Below the pieces are notes generated by a model, which did no database searches, was not told the origin of the DNA, and was given only the letters and a program-made list of their open reading frames with translations. From NCBI GenBank assembly GCA_949538655.1, contig CATISE010000078.1:1-34400 (forward strand): 34,400 bases of DNA. The letters run 5' to 3'. A program made the translations under genes and the position numbers. Each line of letters starts with the position of its first letter. Position 1 is the stretch's first letter. Of this stretch, positions 7,297 through 18,350 are shown piece after piece. Source of the DNA: Marine Group II euryarchaeote MED-G33. Lineage in GTDB: Archaea > Thermoplasmatota > Poseidoniia > Poseidoniales > Thalassarchaeaceae.

Positions 7297-10074
7297 TCAC
7301 TCTTCCCCATCGTCAACTTGTTCTTGTTGTGCGGCTTCGAATTCTTCGCGATCAATGACCCCATCTTGATTGGTGTCCATCGAATCAAAATCATCCTCCT
7401 CGTCAATCAATTCAGAGGGTAATCGTGCTGTGAAAATAATCTCATCAACAAATCCGTCTTTGTCTTTGTTTCTTAGTTCCATGACTCTAGTTCCCTTGGT
7501 TGCCTTTCCTGTTGTTTCCTTTGTTTGGTCGGCCCGAACTCGAATCATCATACCTTTTCCAGTCAAGATGAAGAGTTGGTCCCCTAAGTCCGGAATGGTG
7601 TGAACACGTACAATTTCATCATCATCGCCAAGTTTCATGGTTGCTACTCCGCCTGCGCCACGGTTCGTCTTTCGATATCCATCTCTCTCTTGTTTGGTTT
7701 CACCGGTTTTCAAGTCGATGACCGGTTCGCCATCTTCGCCGATAATCGGGTGCATTTCACCATCGCCAAGACGGCTACGTTTGGCCATTCCATATTTAGA
7801 GAGGGTAAGGACTTGTGTTTCCTCATTTGAAGTGGCAATCATGCCGACAACAGCATCATTTTCTTTGAGGTTCATACCACGCACACCAGCTGTCACTCTA
7901 CCTTGGACCTTGACCGTAAATCCAGTAGATCCATCTGGTAATTGCTTTGTTTGACTTGGCTTGAACCTACATGCTCGTCCATTCTTTGAGACGAGTACAA
8001 CATGGTCATCATCTGTTGCTTCACGAACAGCAACCAGTGTATCGGTTTCAGTCTTGAATTTCAGAGCAAATTTACCATTCCGATTGATTCGTGTATAATC
8101 TTCCAGTTTTGATCTCTTTACAACGCCTTCATGTGTTGCGAAAATTAGGTAGTGCCCTTCTGGATTCTCTTGTAATTCTTTAGAAATAGGCAGTATTGTA
8201 ACTACACTTTCATCTTCGCGCAATCTCTCAATCAGGTTTCTGATGTGACTTCCTCGGCTGTGGCGACTCCCTTGCGGAGTCTCCCATGCCTTGAGCCCAT
8301 AGACGCGCCCCTGGTCAGTGAAAATGAGTAACCGATCTTTGCTGAAGCAAGTCAGAATTGATTTTGGGAAATCCTCATCTTTTGTGGTAACGCCCTTCAG
8401 CCCCTTGCCGCCGCGATTCTGAACCCGGAATGCTTCAGCAGGAAGATGTCTGATGTAATTGTCTTCGGATAGAGAGATGACAATAGCTCGCTCTTCGACC
8501 AGGTCTTCTCTGTCCATTGAGAGTGGCATTGGGTCAATGTCAGTACGACGCTCATCGCCGTGTTTTTCGACCATTTCATCTAATTCATTCAACAGAATTT
8601 CCAATTGTCGGCTACGGCTCCCCAGAATTGAATTGTATTCTGTGATGTCAATTTTCAATTCGTTGAATTCATCGTCTACTTTCTGAGTATCCATCTTTGA
8701 GAGTTGATACAGACGACGTTCAGCGATGGCCTTCGCTTGTGGTTCTGAGAAGTCAAAGGCTGAGAGTTTGCCAAATGTGACTTCACCACGAAGAATTTGT
8801 TCAAAGTGGTCACGACTATCCGCACCTTTACCGGCAGCCACAATATCATCAATTCGGGCTTGTGCCTTGACCAATCCTTCTAGCACGTGAGCACGAGCTT
8901 CTGCCTTGGCAAGATCGAATTGAGTTCGTCTGCGAATAACTTCTTCTCGGTGTCGAACGTAAGCGTGTAAGATTACGGGCAGGGTCAACTGCACGGGCTC
9001 TCGATTGATGATTCCCATCATGTTGGCCGAATATGATTCTTGCAATCGACTGGAACGGTATAATTGATTCAGAACAGCATGAGGGTCTGCATTCTGTTTG
9101 ATTTCAATCACCACACGAATCCCTTCCTTGCTGGATTCATCTCGAATATCTCGGATTCCTTTGACGGTTTCTTTACTCACAAGTTCGGCTATTGCTTCCA
9201 GCATTGCTGCTTTCTTGACCTGGTATGGGATTTCGGTGACGACAATACGCTTTCCGTTACCATCATCATGGACTTCACATTGTGAACGGATGTGGAACCG
9301 TCCATGGCCGGTTTCATACATGTCTCGAATGCCATCTATGCCATGTATTGTCGCACCAGTGGGGAAATCGGGGCCCTTTAGGTGTTGCATATATTCTCCA
9401 ATATCGATAGTGGGGGGCGTTTCAGGATCGCCATTTTCATCACCTTCTTCCATTATCCGTCCCACGTGTAGGTGGACAGCAGAAGCAACCTCTGGGAGGT
9501 TATGTGGGGGTATTTTTGTCGCCATTCCAACCGCGATACCGTCGCTTCCGTTGAGGAGGAGGTTGGGTAGCCTGGCTGGGAGTACTTCTGGTTCCTGTTC
9601 GGAGTCATCAAAATTCGGTTGGAAATTGACAGTATCTTTTTTGATATCTTCAAGCATATGCTTGGACAATCGATCAAGTCGACTTTCTGTATATCGCATT
9701 GCGGCAGGGGGGTCGCCGTCAATACTACCGAAATTGCCTTGACCATCTACAAGTGGATAGCGAAGACTGAAATCTTGTGCCATTCGAACCATTGTGTCAT
9801 AGATTGACTGGTCGCCATGAGGGTGATATTTACCCATCACTTCACCAACGGAGCGTGCTGATTTCGAATAGGAGCGGTCAGATGTATGTCCTGCTTCGTG
9901 CATCCCGTAGAGGACACGCCGATGAACAGGTTTCAATCCATCTCGAACCTCTGGTAATGCACGTCCGATGATGACAGACATTGCATAATTGATGTACGAT
10001 ATACGCATTTCATCATCGACAGTATGTCGAACTTGGTTATCGGTTGGGTTTGCTGGTAATTCATCATCACTCAT
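7297..10074 (-). CDS. gyrA: DNA gyrase subunit A with C-terminal EF-hand loop
   Basis: This 925-residue type IIA topoisomerase breakage-reunion subunit works with GyrB to introduce negative supercoils. The N-terminal domain shows [13 protein letters not shown] (46-58), GKYHPHGD (81-88) and the catalytic tyrosine Y128 in AAMRYTE. The GyrA box QNRGGKG (552-558) and the following beta-pinwheel repeats, needed for DNA wrapping, are present. At the position of E. coli Ser83 the residue is Gln89. The last residues after the pinwheel are acidic and contain a complete 12-residue EF-hand loop, D900-E911 ([12 protein letters not shown]), not part of standard GyrA. It lies 9 bases after gyrB with a GAGGTGA Shine-Dalgarno on the gyrB stop, so the two are co-translated. 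Length is close to bacterial GyrA. Confidence 0.97.
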   Translation of the reverse strand: MSDDELPANPTDNQVRHTVDDEMRISYINYAMSVIIGRALPEVRDGLKPVHRRVLYGMHEAGHTSDRSYSKSARSVGEVMGKYHPHGDQSIYDTMVRMAQDFSLRYPLVDGQGNFGSIDGDPPAAMRYTESRLDRLSKHMLEDIKKDTVNFQPNFDDSEQEPEVLPARLPNLLLNGSDGIAVGMATKIPPHNLPEVASAVHLHVGRIMEEGDENGDPETPPTIDIGEYMQHLKGPDFPTGATIHGIDGIRDMYETGHGRFHIRSQCEVHDDGNGKRIVVTEIPYQVKKAAMLEAIAELVSKETVKGIRDIRDESSKEGIRVVIEIKQNADPHAVLNQLYRSSRLQESYSANMMGIINREPVQLTLPVILHAYVRHREEVIRRRTQFDLAKAEARAHVLEGLVKAQARIDDIVAAGKGADSRDHFEQILRGEVTFGKLSAFDFSEPQAKAIAERRLYQLSKMDTQKVDDEFNELKIDITEYNSILGSRSRQLEILLNELDEMVEKHGDERRTDIDPMPLSMDREDLVEERAIVISLSEDNYIRHLPAEAFRVQNRGGKGLKGVTTKDEDFPKSILTCFSKDRLLIFTDQGRVYGLKAWETPQGSRHSRGSHIRNLIERLREDESVVTILPISKELQENPEGHYLIFATHEGVVKRSKLEDYTRINRNGKFALKFKTETDTLVAVREATDDDHVVLVSKNGRACRFKPSQTKQLPDGSTGFTVKVQGRVTAGVRGMNLKENDAVVGMIATSNEETQVLTLSKYGMAKRSRLGDGEMHPIIGEDGEPVIDLKTGETKQERDGYRKTNRGAGGVATMKLGDDDEIVRVHTIPDLGDQLFILTGKGMMIRVRADQTKETTGKATKGTRVMELRNKDKDGFVDEIIFTARLPSELIDEEDDFDSMDTNQDGVIDREEFEAAQQEQVDDGEE

Positions 10075-10078
10075 TCTA

Positions 10079-10083
10079 TCACC

Positions 10084-10085
<2 letters not shown>
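10079..10085 (-). promoter_or_regulatory. Shine-Dalgarno of gyrA overlapping gyrB stop
   Basis: The minus strand reads GAGGTGA, with the gyrB TGA (10086-10084) overlapping its first bases and the gyrA ATG 4 bases downstream. It supports translation re-initiation and a fixed GyrB:GyrA ratio. Confidence 0.7.
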
Positions 10086-12087
<2,002 letters not shown>

Positions 12088-12102
12088 TTATTTTTTAATG
12101 TC

Positions 12103-12127
12103 TGAGGACCCCCTATGGGGGTCCTCA
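12103..12127. promoter_or_regulatory. perfect 11-bp hairpin in the gyrB upstream region
   Basis: TGAGGACCCCC, a three-base TAT loop, and GGGGGTCCTCA form an uninterrupted, very GC-rich stem 28-52 bases upstream of the gyrB ATG. Neither strand has a T-run on the 3' side. The only homopolymer, T6 at 12091-12096 on the plus strand, lies before the hairpin for plus-strand transcription and reads as A6 after it for minus-strand transcription. Because it separates two divergent genes, it is not needed as a terminator. A leader RNA structure or protein-binding palindrome controlling gyrase is inference. Confidence 0.55.
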
Positions 12128-12303
12128 TTGGATGTTCATAGGTTGTCTGTCGGGGTTATTGAATGATTCGCTAAAAAAGCCTGAAAAGCACCATTTTACG
12201 CACCCTTGGGAGAACCCAAAAATGTACACGTTCGGGCCATAAATAGGCGAAGAAACACGGTGTCAAAAATCACACAATCAGGTGCACGAATCTAGCGCAA
12301 TAC

Positions 12304-12311
12304 GATTAAAC
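12304..12311 (+). promoter_or_regulatory. TATA-like box of aroD
   Basis: GATTAAAC is centred 27-28 bases before the ATG at 12335, which indicates a leaderless transcript and favours that ATG over the in-frame GTG at 12317. A second TATA-like element (CATAAATAG, near 12239-12247) lies further upstream and could serve gyrB on the minus strand, with a leader of about 140 bases. Confidence 0.45.
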
Positions 12312-12334
12312 AGGGAGTGCGGGTCCCCGGCTCG

Positions 12335-13132
12335 ATGACTGAGACCGAAATCTGCGTATCTTTGCGTGGCCACAGTGTGGGCGACATGATTCGTGATGCC
12401 AGCCGGGCGACAGCAGCTGGTGCGGATTTGGTCGAAGTTCGCTTCGATAATTTGTATGTCAATCGGATTGAAGTCGACCCCATCGTAACCAAGGGTTCAG
12501 ATGGTGAAGAAACCATCGAAAAGCAACCACCTATTATGGAAAATCGTCCCATTGAAGAAGTCGATGTGGAATCGTCGATTCAAACCCTTAAAGATGGCAT
12601 TCAGATTCCTGTGATTTTCACATGCCGATCTACTGGTGAAGGTGGCTACTTCCATGGTGAAGAAAAGACACGGATTTCGATTTTGAATACAGCGATTGAG
12701 AGTGGTGTGAGCTGGATTGATCTTGAGATTTCAATCGATACGAAATCTCGTAAGGCTCTGGTTGAGGCTTGTAGTGATTCGACATCGATTATCGCCTCTA
12801 ACCATTCTATGGCTGCCAATTCGTCTGAAGAAATTATTGATTTTGTCAAGGAAAATGCGGATGCTGGTTCAATCATTAAGTGCTGTTATCGGGGTGTTGA
12901 ACACGCGCACAGTTTGCATATCTTTGAGGCGGCATACAGCCTCTCTGGTGGCGATACACGCGTCGCTCTCATGGGTCTGGGGCCTGGTGGGGACTGGACT
13001 CGAATACACGCACCTCTCCTCAAACAAGCATTGGTTTACACCACGCTTGACAGGGATTATGCTTTGGTCAAGCGAGGCCAAGTCAATATCAACGACTTGC
13101 GAACGGCTTGGGGCGTCCTAGAATACGAGTGA
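12335..13132 (+). CDS. aroD: 3-dehydroquinate dehydratase, type I
   Basis: This 265-residue Schiff-base aldolase-fold enzyme converts 3-dehydroquinate to 3-dehydroshikimate, the third step of the shikimate pathway. The N-terminal strand ICVSLRG and DLVEVRFD match the family, as do IPVIFTCRSTGEGG and WIDLEIS. The catalytic His is in ASNHSM (H157) and the Schiff-base Lys in SIIKCCYRG (K182). The C-terminal GLGPGGDWTR segment stands where the MGxxGxxSR motif is usually found. An acidic insertion of about 35 residues (about 42-77) after the first half-barrel strands makes it slightly longer than typical 220-250-residue forms. The leaderless ATG start is supported by the TATA-like box. The stop codon directly abuts that of the convergent gene. 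Confidence 0.9.
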   Translation: MTETEICVSLRGHSVGDMIRDASRATAAGADLVEVRFDNLYVNRIEVDPIVTKGSDGEETIEKQPPIMENRPIEEVDVESSIQTLKDGIQIPVIFTCRSTGEGGYFHGEEKTRISILNTAIESGVSWIDLEISIDTKSRKALVEACSDSTSIIASNHSMAANSSEEIIDFVKENADAGSIIKCCYRGVEHAHSLHIFEAAYSLSGGDTRVALMGLGPGGDWTRIHAPLLKQALVYTTLDRDYALVKRGQVNINDLRTAWGVLEYE

Positions 13133-14101
13133 TTACCCTTGAGGGGGTGCAGGTTGTACTGGGGTTGGGTTCTCCCTCTCAGGTGCTGTATCGAGGTGTG
13201 GCATCAAATCCCCACCTCCGGACTCGACTACATCCAATCCAGCCTTCATGTAACGATGGTGTACGAGGAACGGGGCTGCAAGAATCCCGATTAATCCCCC
13301 ACAACAGACCATGGACACAGTCCAGTTTGGAAGGGAGAATCTCTCTTCGACTTGTATGGTTAAATCAACACTAAAATTCGATTCTTGTGATTTGGAATCG
13401 TAATCTCGAATGTTGTCCCATGATTCAATCATCAGGAACATCGGGTCGGCACCTACTGCATCTGTCTCCCAAATCGAATAACTTCGCTCTTCATGATCTA
13501 GTGCAACGGCAAAATCGACTTGACTTAATTTCTCATAAGAATGGACGTCTCTGAATGGGTGCCAAAGTATTAGATTTTGCAGCCAGGGTGAAGAATGCGC
13601 AATATCATCCCGCATTCCACCCCATTCATTGTGCCTCGAATTATAATCCCATTCATACCGTTCATAATCATCTTCTTGCATCAAATATACATCTGCAATT
13701 GGATCTTGATCAAATTCTGTGAGTGGCTGTAGGTTAACTGAAACCGTGTATTTCCAGCCAGTTGTGAGGTGCATTCGTAAGCCCACCGCAGTATCGTTGT
13801 AGAGCACAAATGACGTACTGAATGTAGTGCGGAGGGGACATAAATCTTGGACCATGTATTCAGGTCCTGTATTGTCTCCAAAACCCCAGTCATCATCTTC
13901 ACCGTAATCGCCTACTGAGGTCATATTGAATTGTTCAATCGACCACTCGTCGATGGGCATTCCAACTTGGCAAGTAGGCGCTTGTTGAGCTGATGCCTCT
14001 GGTGCAATTTGAATTCCAGTTTCGTATGAAATTGCTGTGAGTAAAGGTAGGAGTAGCATTGCGACAGCAACGGTGGAACTAACCCGCCTAACACCCGTCA
14101 C
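13133..14101 (-). CDS. exported, C-terminally anchored protein of unknown function
   Basis: This 322-residue protein is not recognised. An N-terminal signal peptide (VAVAMLLLPLLTAISY, then a likely cut near APEASA-QQ) leads to an acidic, aromatic-rich outside domain with two Cys in the first part (PTCQVG, LCPLRT). One transmembrane helix (WTVSMVCCGGLIGILAAPFLV, about 259-279) and a Pro-rich cytoplasmic tail follow. The GTG start at 14101 is supported by GGTGA overlapping the stop of the metalloprotease gene, so both genes form an operon with 4 bases between them. A partner or accessory role to the protease is inference from the operon. The stop abuts the aroD stop with no base between. Confidence 0.7.
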   Translation of the reverse strand: MTGVRRVSSTVAVAMLLLPLLTAISYETGIQIAPEASAQQAPTCQVGMPIDEWSIEQFNMTSVGDYGEDDDWGFGDNTGPEYMVQDLCPLRTTFSTSFVLYNDTAVGLRMHLTTGWKYTVSVNLQPLTEFDQDPIADVYLMQEDDYERYEWDYNSRHNEWGGMRDDIAHSSPWLQNLILWHPFRDVHSYEKLSQVDFAVALDHEERSYSIWETDAVGADPMFLMIESWDNIRDYDSKSQESNFSVDLTIQVEERFSLPNWTVSMVCCGGLIGILAAPFLVHHRYMKAGLDVVESGGGDLMPHLDTAPERENPTPVQPAPPQG

Positions 14102-14105
14102 AACA

Positions 14106-17100
14106 TCACCGCCGGCGCCTACTGGTCACAGGCCGCACATAACCTGAATCCTTGCTGCGCCGGTCATCCTTCGTCAAATGACCTGGTTTGGGTGGCGGGG
14201 CGTGTTGATCCATGCCCAAAATTCCACCTTCGGTGTGAACTTCTGTAACGTCGTAGGTGCTGGCTGCTTGCTCGGCTTCGACTTCAATTTCTTCAGGTTC
14301 TCGCATGACCAACCAACCGAGGGTAAGGACCAGTGCGATTAGAATGATGATGTACAAACTTCCAGAATCTGATGACGGCAGCAAATCTTTCCATGACAGA
14401 TCGCCCAATGCTTCGTCTTCTGAATCGGGATCTCGAACGATGAGGTCATAGGTTTCAATCACACAGACATCGGTATCGTCACAGACCTTCAATCGGATGA
14501 CATATTCACCCGATTCATTCCACTGTGCATCGTTTCCACGGCCTTCACGGACATTTGGATTCGTGACCCAATCGTCATTGAAATTACCGTTTTCATCCTC
14601 ATCAACACTGTCGTCAACATCCCACCAGTAGGTGAGGATACTGTTGAGTAGTGTATCTTGATCGTTATCAGAAATTCCATCATTGTCACTGTCGATCATC
14701 GCATCTTCGTCACGCCAAGCAAGCATTCCAGAATCCATATCCGAATCGATTGCATAGGCTTCGATGATGTTCAAATTTTCACTGTATGTGGTCCCATCAC
14801 CAATGACATGGTCGGAGAGGATGGATGGGGCGCTTGAGACCCAGATTCCAATCGTTGTTGAATTGCTATCTCCTGTGCCATAACCATCTCGAACGGTTAG
14901 GGTCACCGTGTAGTATCCCGGTTGCTCGAAAACATGCCATGCATCGTTTACATGCGATGGTGGGGATGCATCTCCCCAATTCCATGTGGTGTCGACAATA
15001 CCATTCCAGTCAGGAGCATTTTGGTCAGGGTTTAGCATTCCATCGTAGGCAACATCCATGTCTCTCGAACCGTCCGATGAGAATCGCAAAGCAGTCCCCG
15101 GTGCGACGAAAATATCACCTGAATCGGTAAACGTCCGTCGCCATGTGTAGACTGAAAAATCGGACCCGGGCACTGTGACAATCATCTCATTGAGCCAAGC
15201 CTCATGGACAGAAAGAACTGGCATTGGGAGTGGGTTTGCGATATGGATGGTGTAACTCTTTGGCAAGGAATCTAATCCTCTTTCATCGGTGACCACCAAT
15301 GTGACAGTGTAAACGCCAGGTTCAGTGAACACATGGTTGACCTGATTGTTGGGTGGAATCGCATCTTCAATCCCAGAAATGGTCCAGTTGTGAGTCATAT
15401 TCCCTGTGTTTCCATCCGGGTCAAATGATGAGGATAGGAACGAGTACATCGTGTTGGTCGTACCATCATTGGGGCGCGGGAAAATAGCCACAGGTCGTTG
15501 GTTCAACACCTCGACACGTAGCACGGTCCAACTCGTGTTTCCAGAATCATCTGTTGCGTAAATCGTGACATTCTTCCAGCCAGGGGTTTGCCAAGCAGGA
15601 GTGGGGTTGGCCTCCATAGTTTGGTTGTTCAAAAACGGTGAAGACATTGTGACAATACCACCATCAAAGTTGACGTGTTCATCGAACGACCATTGCGTGG
15701 TGACGATTGTTCCATCGTCGTCAGTAAATACGGTTGGCAGGTGTAGAGGTGTCAATGTCGATGTCTGCAAATCTTCGAACCAAACTTGCCGCGGGACTCG
15801 ATTCATCACCAAGATTGTGACAGACATGTTGGAAATGTGTGTTCCATCACCGACTTGGAGTGTCAAATTGTAAGGCGTTCCATTTGAAGAACCAACAGCC
15901 CATTCGTGAGATACTTCATAGAGACCTTGGCCACTGAGGATGGTTCCATCGCCAAAATTCCAAATAAAGTTCAATTGGTTCAGTGGTACATTGTCTTCAC
16001 TTCTCGCTGCAGAGAATTGCACTCTTTGGGATGTGAGGAGTGTGTAAGGGTCTGAAATTGAAGCTGGTGGCGAACCAACATCGATTCGAGGTGTTGGGGG
16101 TTCAGTGTCGTTGACACTGATTTGCCATGCCTGTATATCGCTAACACTACCGCCTTGATCGACAACGGTCAGTGTGACATTGTACATTCCGGGGTTTTGC
16201 CAAGAACGCATTGGGTCCTTCAAGCCAGAACCAGACAACCCATCGCCGAAATTCCAGTTGTAACCAACCGGGGTTTCGTTGTGTGAAAATGACTCATTGG
16301 TTAGCCCCAATCCCCAGAGATCGTAGCCCGCTCCGAAGAACTGTAAGGGCATCCAGGTCTGAGTTGCATTGGCAGCAGCACCACCTACGGCCACAGGTGC
16401 CATATTTTCCAAAGTTAGGGGTAGAGTGAGTGCTTCATCGACAATTTCACCGATTTGGTTTCGCATTGTGAAATGTAGTGTCCAATCACCATCCCATGGT
16501 GGTGTATACCAGATTGTTCGGTTGGTGAAACCGATCGGGATGGTATTGCCTGCCTCAAGTGAGAATTCAAGGGCGTCATGGAGGGTATTGTTTTCGTATG
16601 CCTTGACCTCAATGTCTAGAACTTCGTAAAACGCTGATGAGGTTACGTCAACAGTTGCTTCGACTGTATCGATTCCACCGTCTTCATCACGATCTGCTGT
16701 AATTTCCTGTGTAACGGTGATTTCAGCAGGCTGACTGATGATTCCAGCAGTTACATCGAAGGTGGCGATAGGGTATTCGCTCCCACCGGGGAATGCACAA
16801 TTTGGACTGGTGTAATCACAATCATCCACGCCACTTTCGTACCAAACGATGAGGTAAACATCATCGGTGACATTTCCAAAGCTGGGAATCAATGCTGTTC
16901 CGATTCCTGTAAATTCATCAAATCGCAATTGGTCCATCGACCAAGTCCCAGTTACTGCATCATGGGTCATCACCGTGGCTGCAAAACCCAACTCACTGGG
17001 CTGAATCATGATGTTCAAAGGTGCCCCCGTTCCATCCAAAAATCTGAATGCATGCACGCCCCAACCTTCGATATCCTGTGTTCCACTTTGCCACATTCCA

Positions 17101-18266
17101 CCCCAATTGAGATTGGAACCTGAGAGTTGAATCCTACAAAATTGGTTGGCACCACAGGTTTCGTACATATCGATATTATCGAGCCCAAATTCTGCTTGAG
17201 ACGCGTGGTCAAGGGTTACGGATGCGGTAAAGTTGGCATAAATGTCACTCATTGTGGTCCCAATTGGCGTTCCTGTCGGTCCGAGTGTTTGAGCCAAATC
17301 GATGATTCCTTGGCCACCTGTTAGGGTGTCAGCGACCAATTGTCGAATGGCTGATCCACCACCCAGGTTGTCTGCAAGGAAGAGCATGAACATGAATCCG
17401 CCACCGTAATCTCCGAGACGCTGGTTCCACCATCGGACGGATGCGCTGGCATTCTGTGTCCAAGCATTGGCGTGCCCGATGACCGCATTGGATGCTCCAA
17501 AGCAGAGGAAAGCGGCCATGTCTGCATTTCCTTCATCAATCCAGATGTATTCAAATGGGTCTCGAGCATTGTGGAGGAGGTGCTGGAATTCGTGAGAAAG
17601 AATGGTATTTCTCCATGACAAATCATCGATGTCAACGTACATCACTTCACGAGTTGATGACATGCTGGGCATGAAATAACCACCAATGTTTGCGCCCCCA
17701 TCAATGGCATAGATGACAATCTCAATCTGACAATTGTTATCGACGTCAGGAGCGTTTCCGAAGTAGTTTGTATTGGTGGGGAAAATTGTGGTTTCCCAAG
17801 TTGAGCCAATATTGTTCAGGGTAGTCGATGAAACCGATTGACCATTCTCGATTAGAATCACAGAATTGGCCGTTACATGCATTGCAGAAACCTGAATTTG
17901 GCCACCGGTGGTCTGCACCGTCCCGGTTTGTCCTGTCGTCCAAGCATTCTCACAGGCTCTCGCTGCGGTTCGTGCGCTGGTAGTCGTTTCTTCAAACGGT
18001 GAAACAAGTCCTGGGTATCCTTCATCCACCCATTGTTGCTTGAGATGGCGGGTGGCACTGAAGATGAGTTCGTCTTCTCCACCAGCGAAAAGATAGGGTT
18101 TGCCATTGGTCGTCGGATCGAATTCATCAAGGGTGTAGAACAACCCTGCATTCATGTTTGAATCTTGTTCAGAATCGCCTTCATCAGCCGTAGCCAGGGG
18201 CACCCAAGATGCCAGAATCATCAGAGAAACCAAGAACAGACTTTGAGAGCGGTTGTTTGTCGACAT
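14106..18266 (-). CDS. secreted membrane-anchored zinc metalloprotease with PKD domains
   Basis: This 1386-residue protein has a signal peptide (SLFLVSLMILASWVPLATA), then a protease domain with the gluzincin-like signature HEFQHLLH (H225, E226, H229) and a downstream glutamate in WIDEGNAD (E245). This resembles the M30/hyicolysin-type layout, though the family call is tentative. The remainder holds about five or six PKD-like repeats (WNFGDG, WNWGDASPP, PGVYTVTLVVTDERG), a Ca-binding-looking DSDNDGISDNDQD stretch, a C-terminal helix (YIIILIALVLTLGWLVM) and a basic cytoplasmic tail ending in SRRRR. The frame continues to 18341, but the ATG at 18266 has a GAGGTGA site and begins at the signal peptide. 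It probably degrades protein outside the cell, a role consistent with a protein-using heterotroph. Confidence 0.82.
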   Translation of the reverse strand: MSTNNRSQSLFLVSLMILASWVPLATADEGDSEQDSNMNAGLFYTLDEFDPTTNGKPYLFAGGEDELIFSATRHLKQQWVDEGYPGLVSPFEETTTSARTAARACENAWTTGQTGTVQTTGGQIQVSAMHVTANSVILIENGQSVSSTTLNNIGSTWETTIFPTNTNYFGNAPDVDNNCQIEIVIYAIDGGANIGGYFMPSMSSTREVMYVDIDDLSWRNTILSHEFQHLLHNARDPFEYIWIDEGNADMAAFLCFGASNAVIGHANAWTQNASASVRWWNQRLGDYGGGFMFMLFLADNLGGGSAIRQLVADTLTGGQGIIDLAQTLGPTGTPIGTTMSDIYANFTASVTLDHASQAEFGLDNIDMYETCGANQFCRIQLSGSNLNWGGMWQSGTQDIEGWGVHAFRFLDGTGAPLNIMIQPSELGFAATVMTHDAVTGTWSMDQLRFDEFTGIGTALIPSFGNVTDDVYLIVWYESGVDDCDYTSPNCAFPGGSEYPIATFDVTAGIISQPAEITVTQEITADRDEDGGIDTVEATVDVTSSAFYEVLDIEVKAYENNTLHDALEFSLEAGNTIPIGFTNRTIWYTPPWDGDWTLHFTMRNQIGEIVDEALTLPLTLENMAPVAVGGAAANATQTWMPLQFFGAGYDLWGLGLTNESFSHNETPVGYNWNFGDGLSGSGLKDPMRSWQNPGMYNVTLTVVDQGGSVSDIQAWQISVNDTEPPTPRIDVGSPPASISDPYTLLTSQRVQFSAARSEDNVPLNQLNFIWNFGDGTILSGQGLYEVSHEWAVGSSNGTPYNLTLQVGDGTHISNMSVTILVMNRVPRQVWFEDLQTSTLTPLHLPTVFTDDDGTIVTTQWSFDEHVNFDGGIVTMSSPFLNNQTMEANPTPAWQTPGWKNVTIYATDDSGNTSWTVLRVEVLNQRPVAIFPRPNDGTTNTMYSFLSSSFDPDGNTGNMTHNWTISGIEDAIPPNNQVNHVFTEPGVYTVTLVVTDERGLDSLPKSYTIHIANPLPMPVLSVHEAWLNEMIVTVPGSDFSVYTWRRTFTDSGDIFVAPGTALRFSSDGSRDMDVAYDGMLNPDQNAPDWNGIVDTTWNWGDASPPSHVNDAWHVFEQPGYYTVTLTVRDGYGTGDSNSTTIGIWVSSAPSILSDHVIGDGTTYSENLNIIEAYAIDSDMDSGMLAWRDEDAMIDSDNDGISDNDQDTLLNSILTYWWDVDDSVDEDENGNFNDDWVTNPNVREGRGNDAQWNESGEYVIRLKVCDDTDVCVIETYDLIVRDPDSEDEALGDLSWKDLLPSSDSGSLYIIILIALVLTLGWLVMREPEEIEVEAEQAASTYDVTEVHTEGGILGMDQHAPPPKPGHLTKDDRRSKDSGYVRPVTSRRRR

Positions 18267-18270
18267 TAAG

Positions 18271-18277
18271 TCACCTC
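18271..18277 (-). promoter_or_regulatory. Shine-Dalgarno of the metalloprotease
   Basis: The minus strand reads GAGGTGA four bases before the ATG at 18266. It fixes the start downstream of the 25-codon open extension, which would run back through the promoter. With transcription starting near 18296, the leader would be about 30 bases. Confidence 0.7.
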
Positions 18278-18319
18278 GCAGGAACACTACGTGTTCCGCG
18301 TTGACTTGAACCGAGCAGG

Positions 18320-18327
18320 TATTTAAC
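18320..18327. promoter_or_regulatory. shared TATA box for divergent metalloprotease and glutaminyl cyclase
   Basis: TATTTAAC on the plus strand is centred 27-28 bases before the ATG at 18351 (leaderless glutaminyl cyclase). The reverse reading GTTAAATA would start minus-strand transcription near 18296, just upstream of the protease Shine-Dalgarno. No other AT-rich box is seen between the genes. Confidence 0.55.
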
Positions 18328-18350
18328 ACAAGGTGGAGCATTGTTCATAC

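Noticed and set aside
9098-9742. A 214-codon plus-strand open frame opposite gyrA
   Set aside because: It is antisense to strongly conserved gyrA sequence, has Ser/Ile-rich composition typical of shadow frames and no promoter or ribosome site.
12103-12127. Hairpin read as an intrinsic terminator
   Set aside because: It lies between two divergent genes and has no T-run on the 3' side for either strand.
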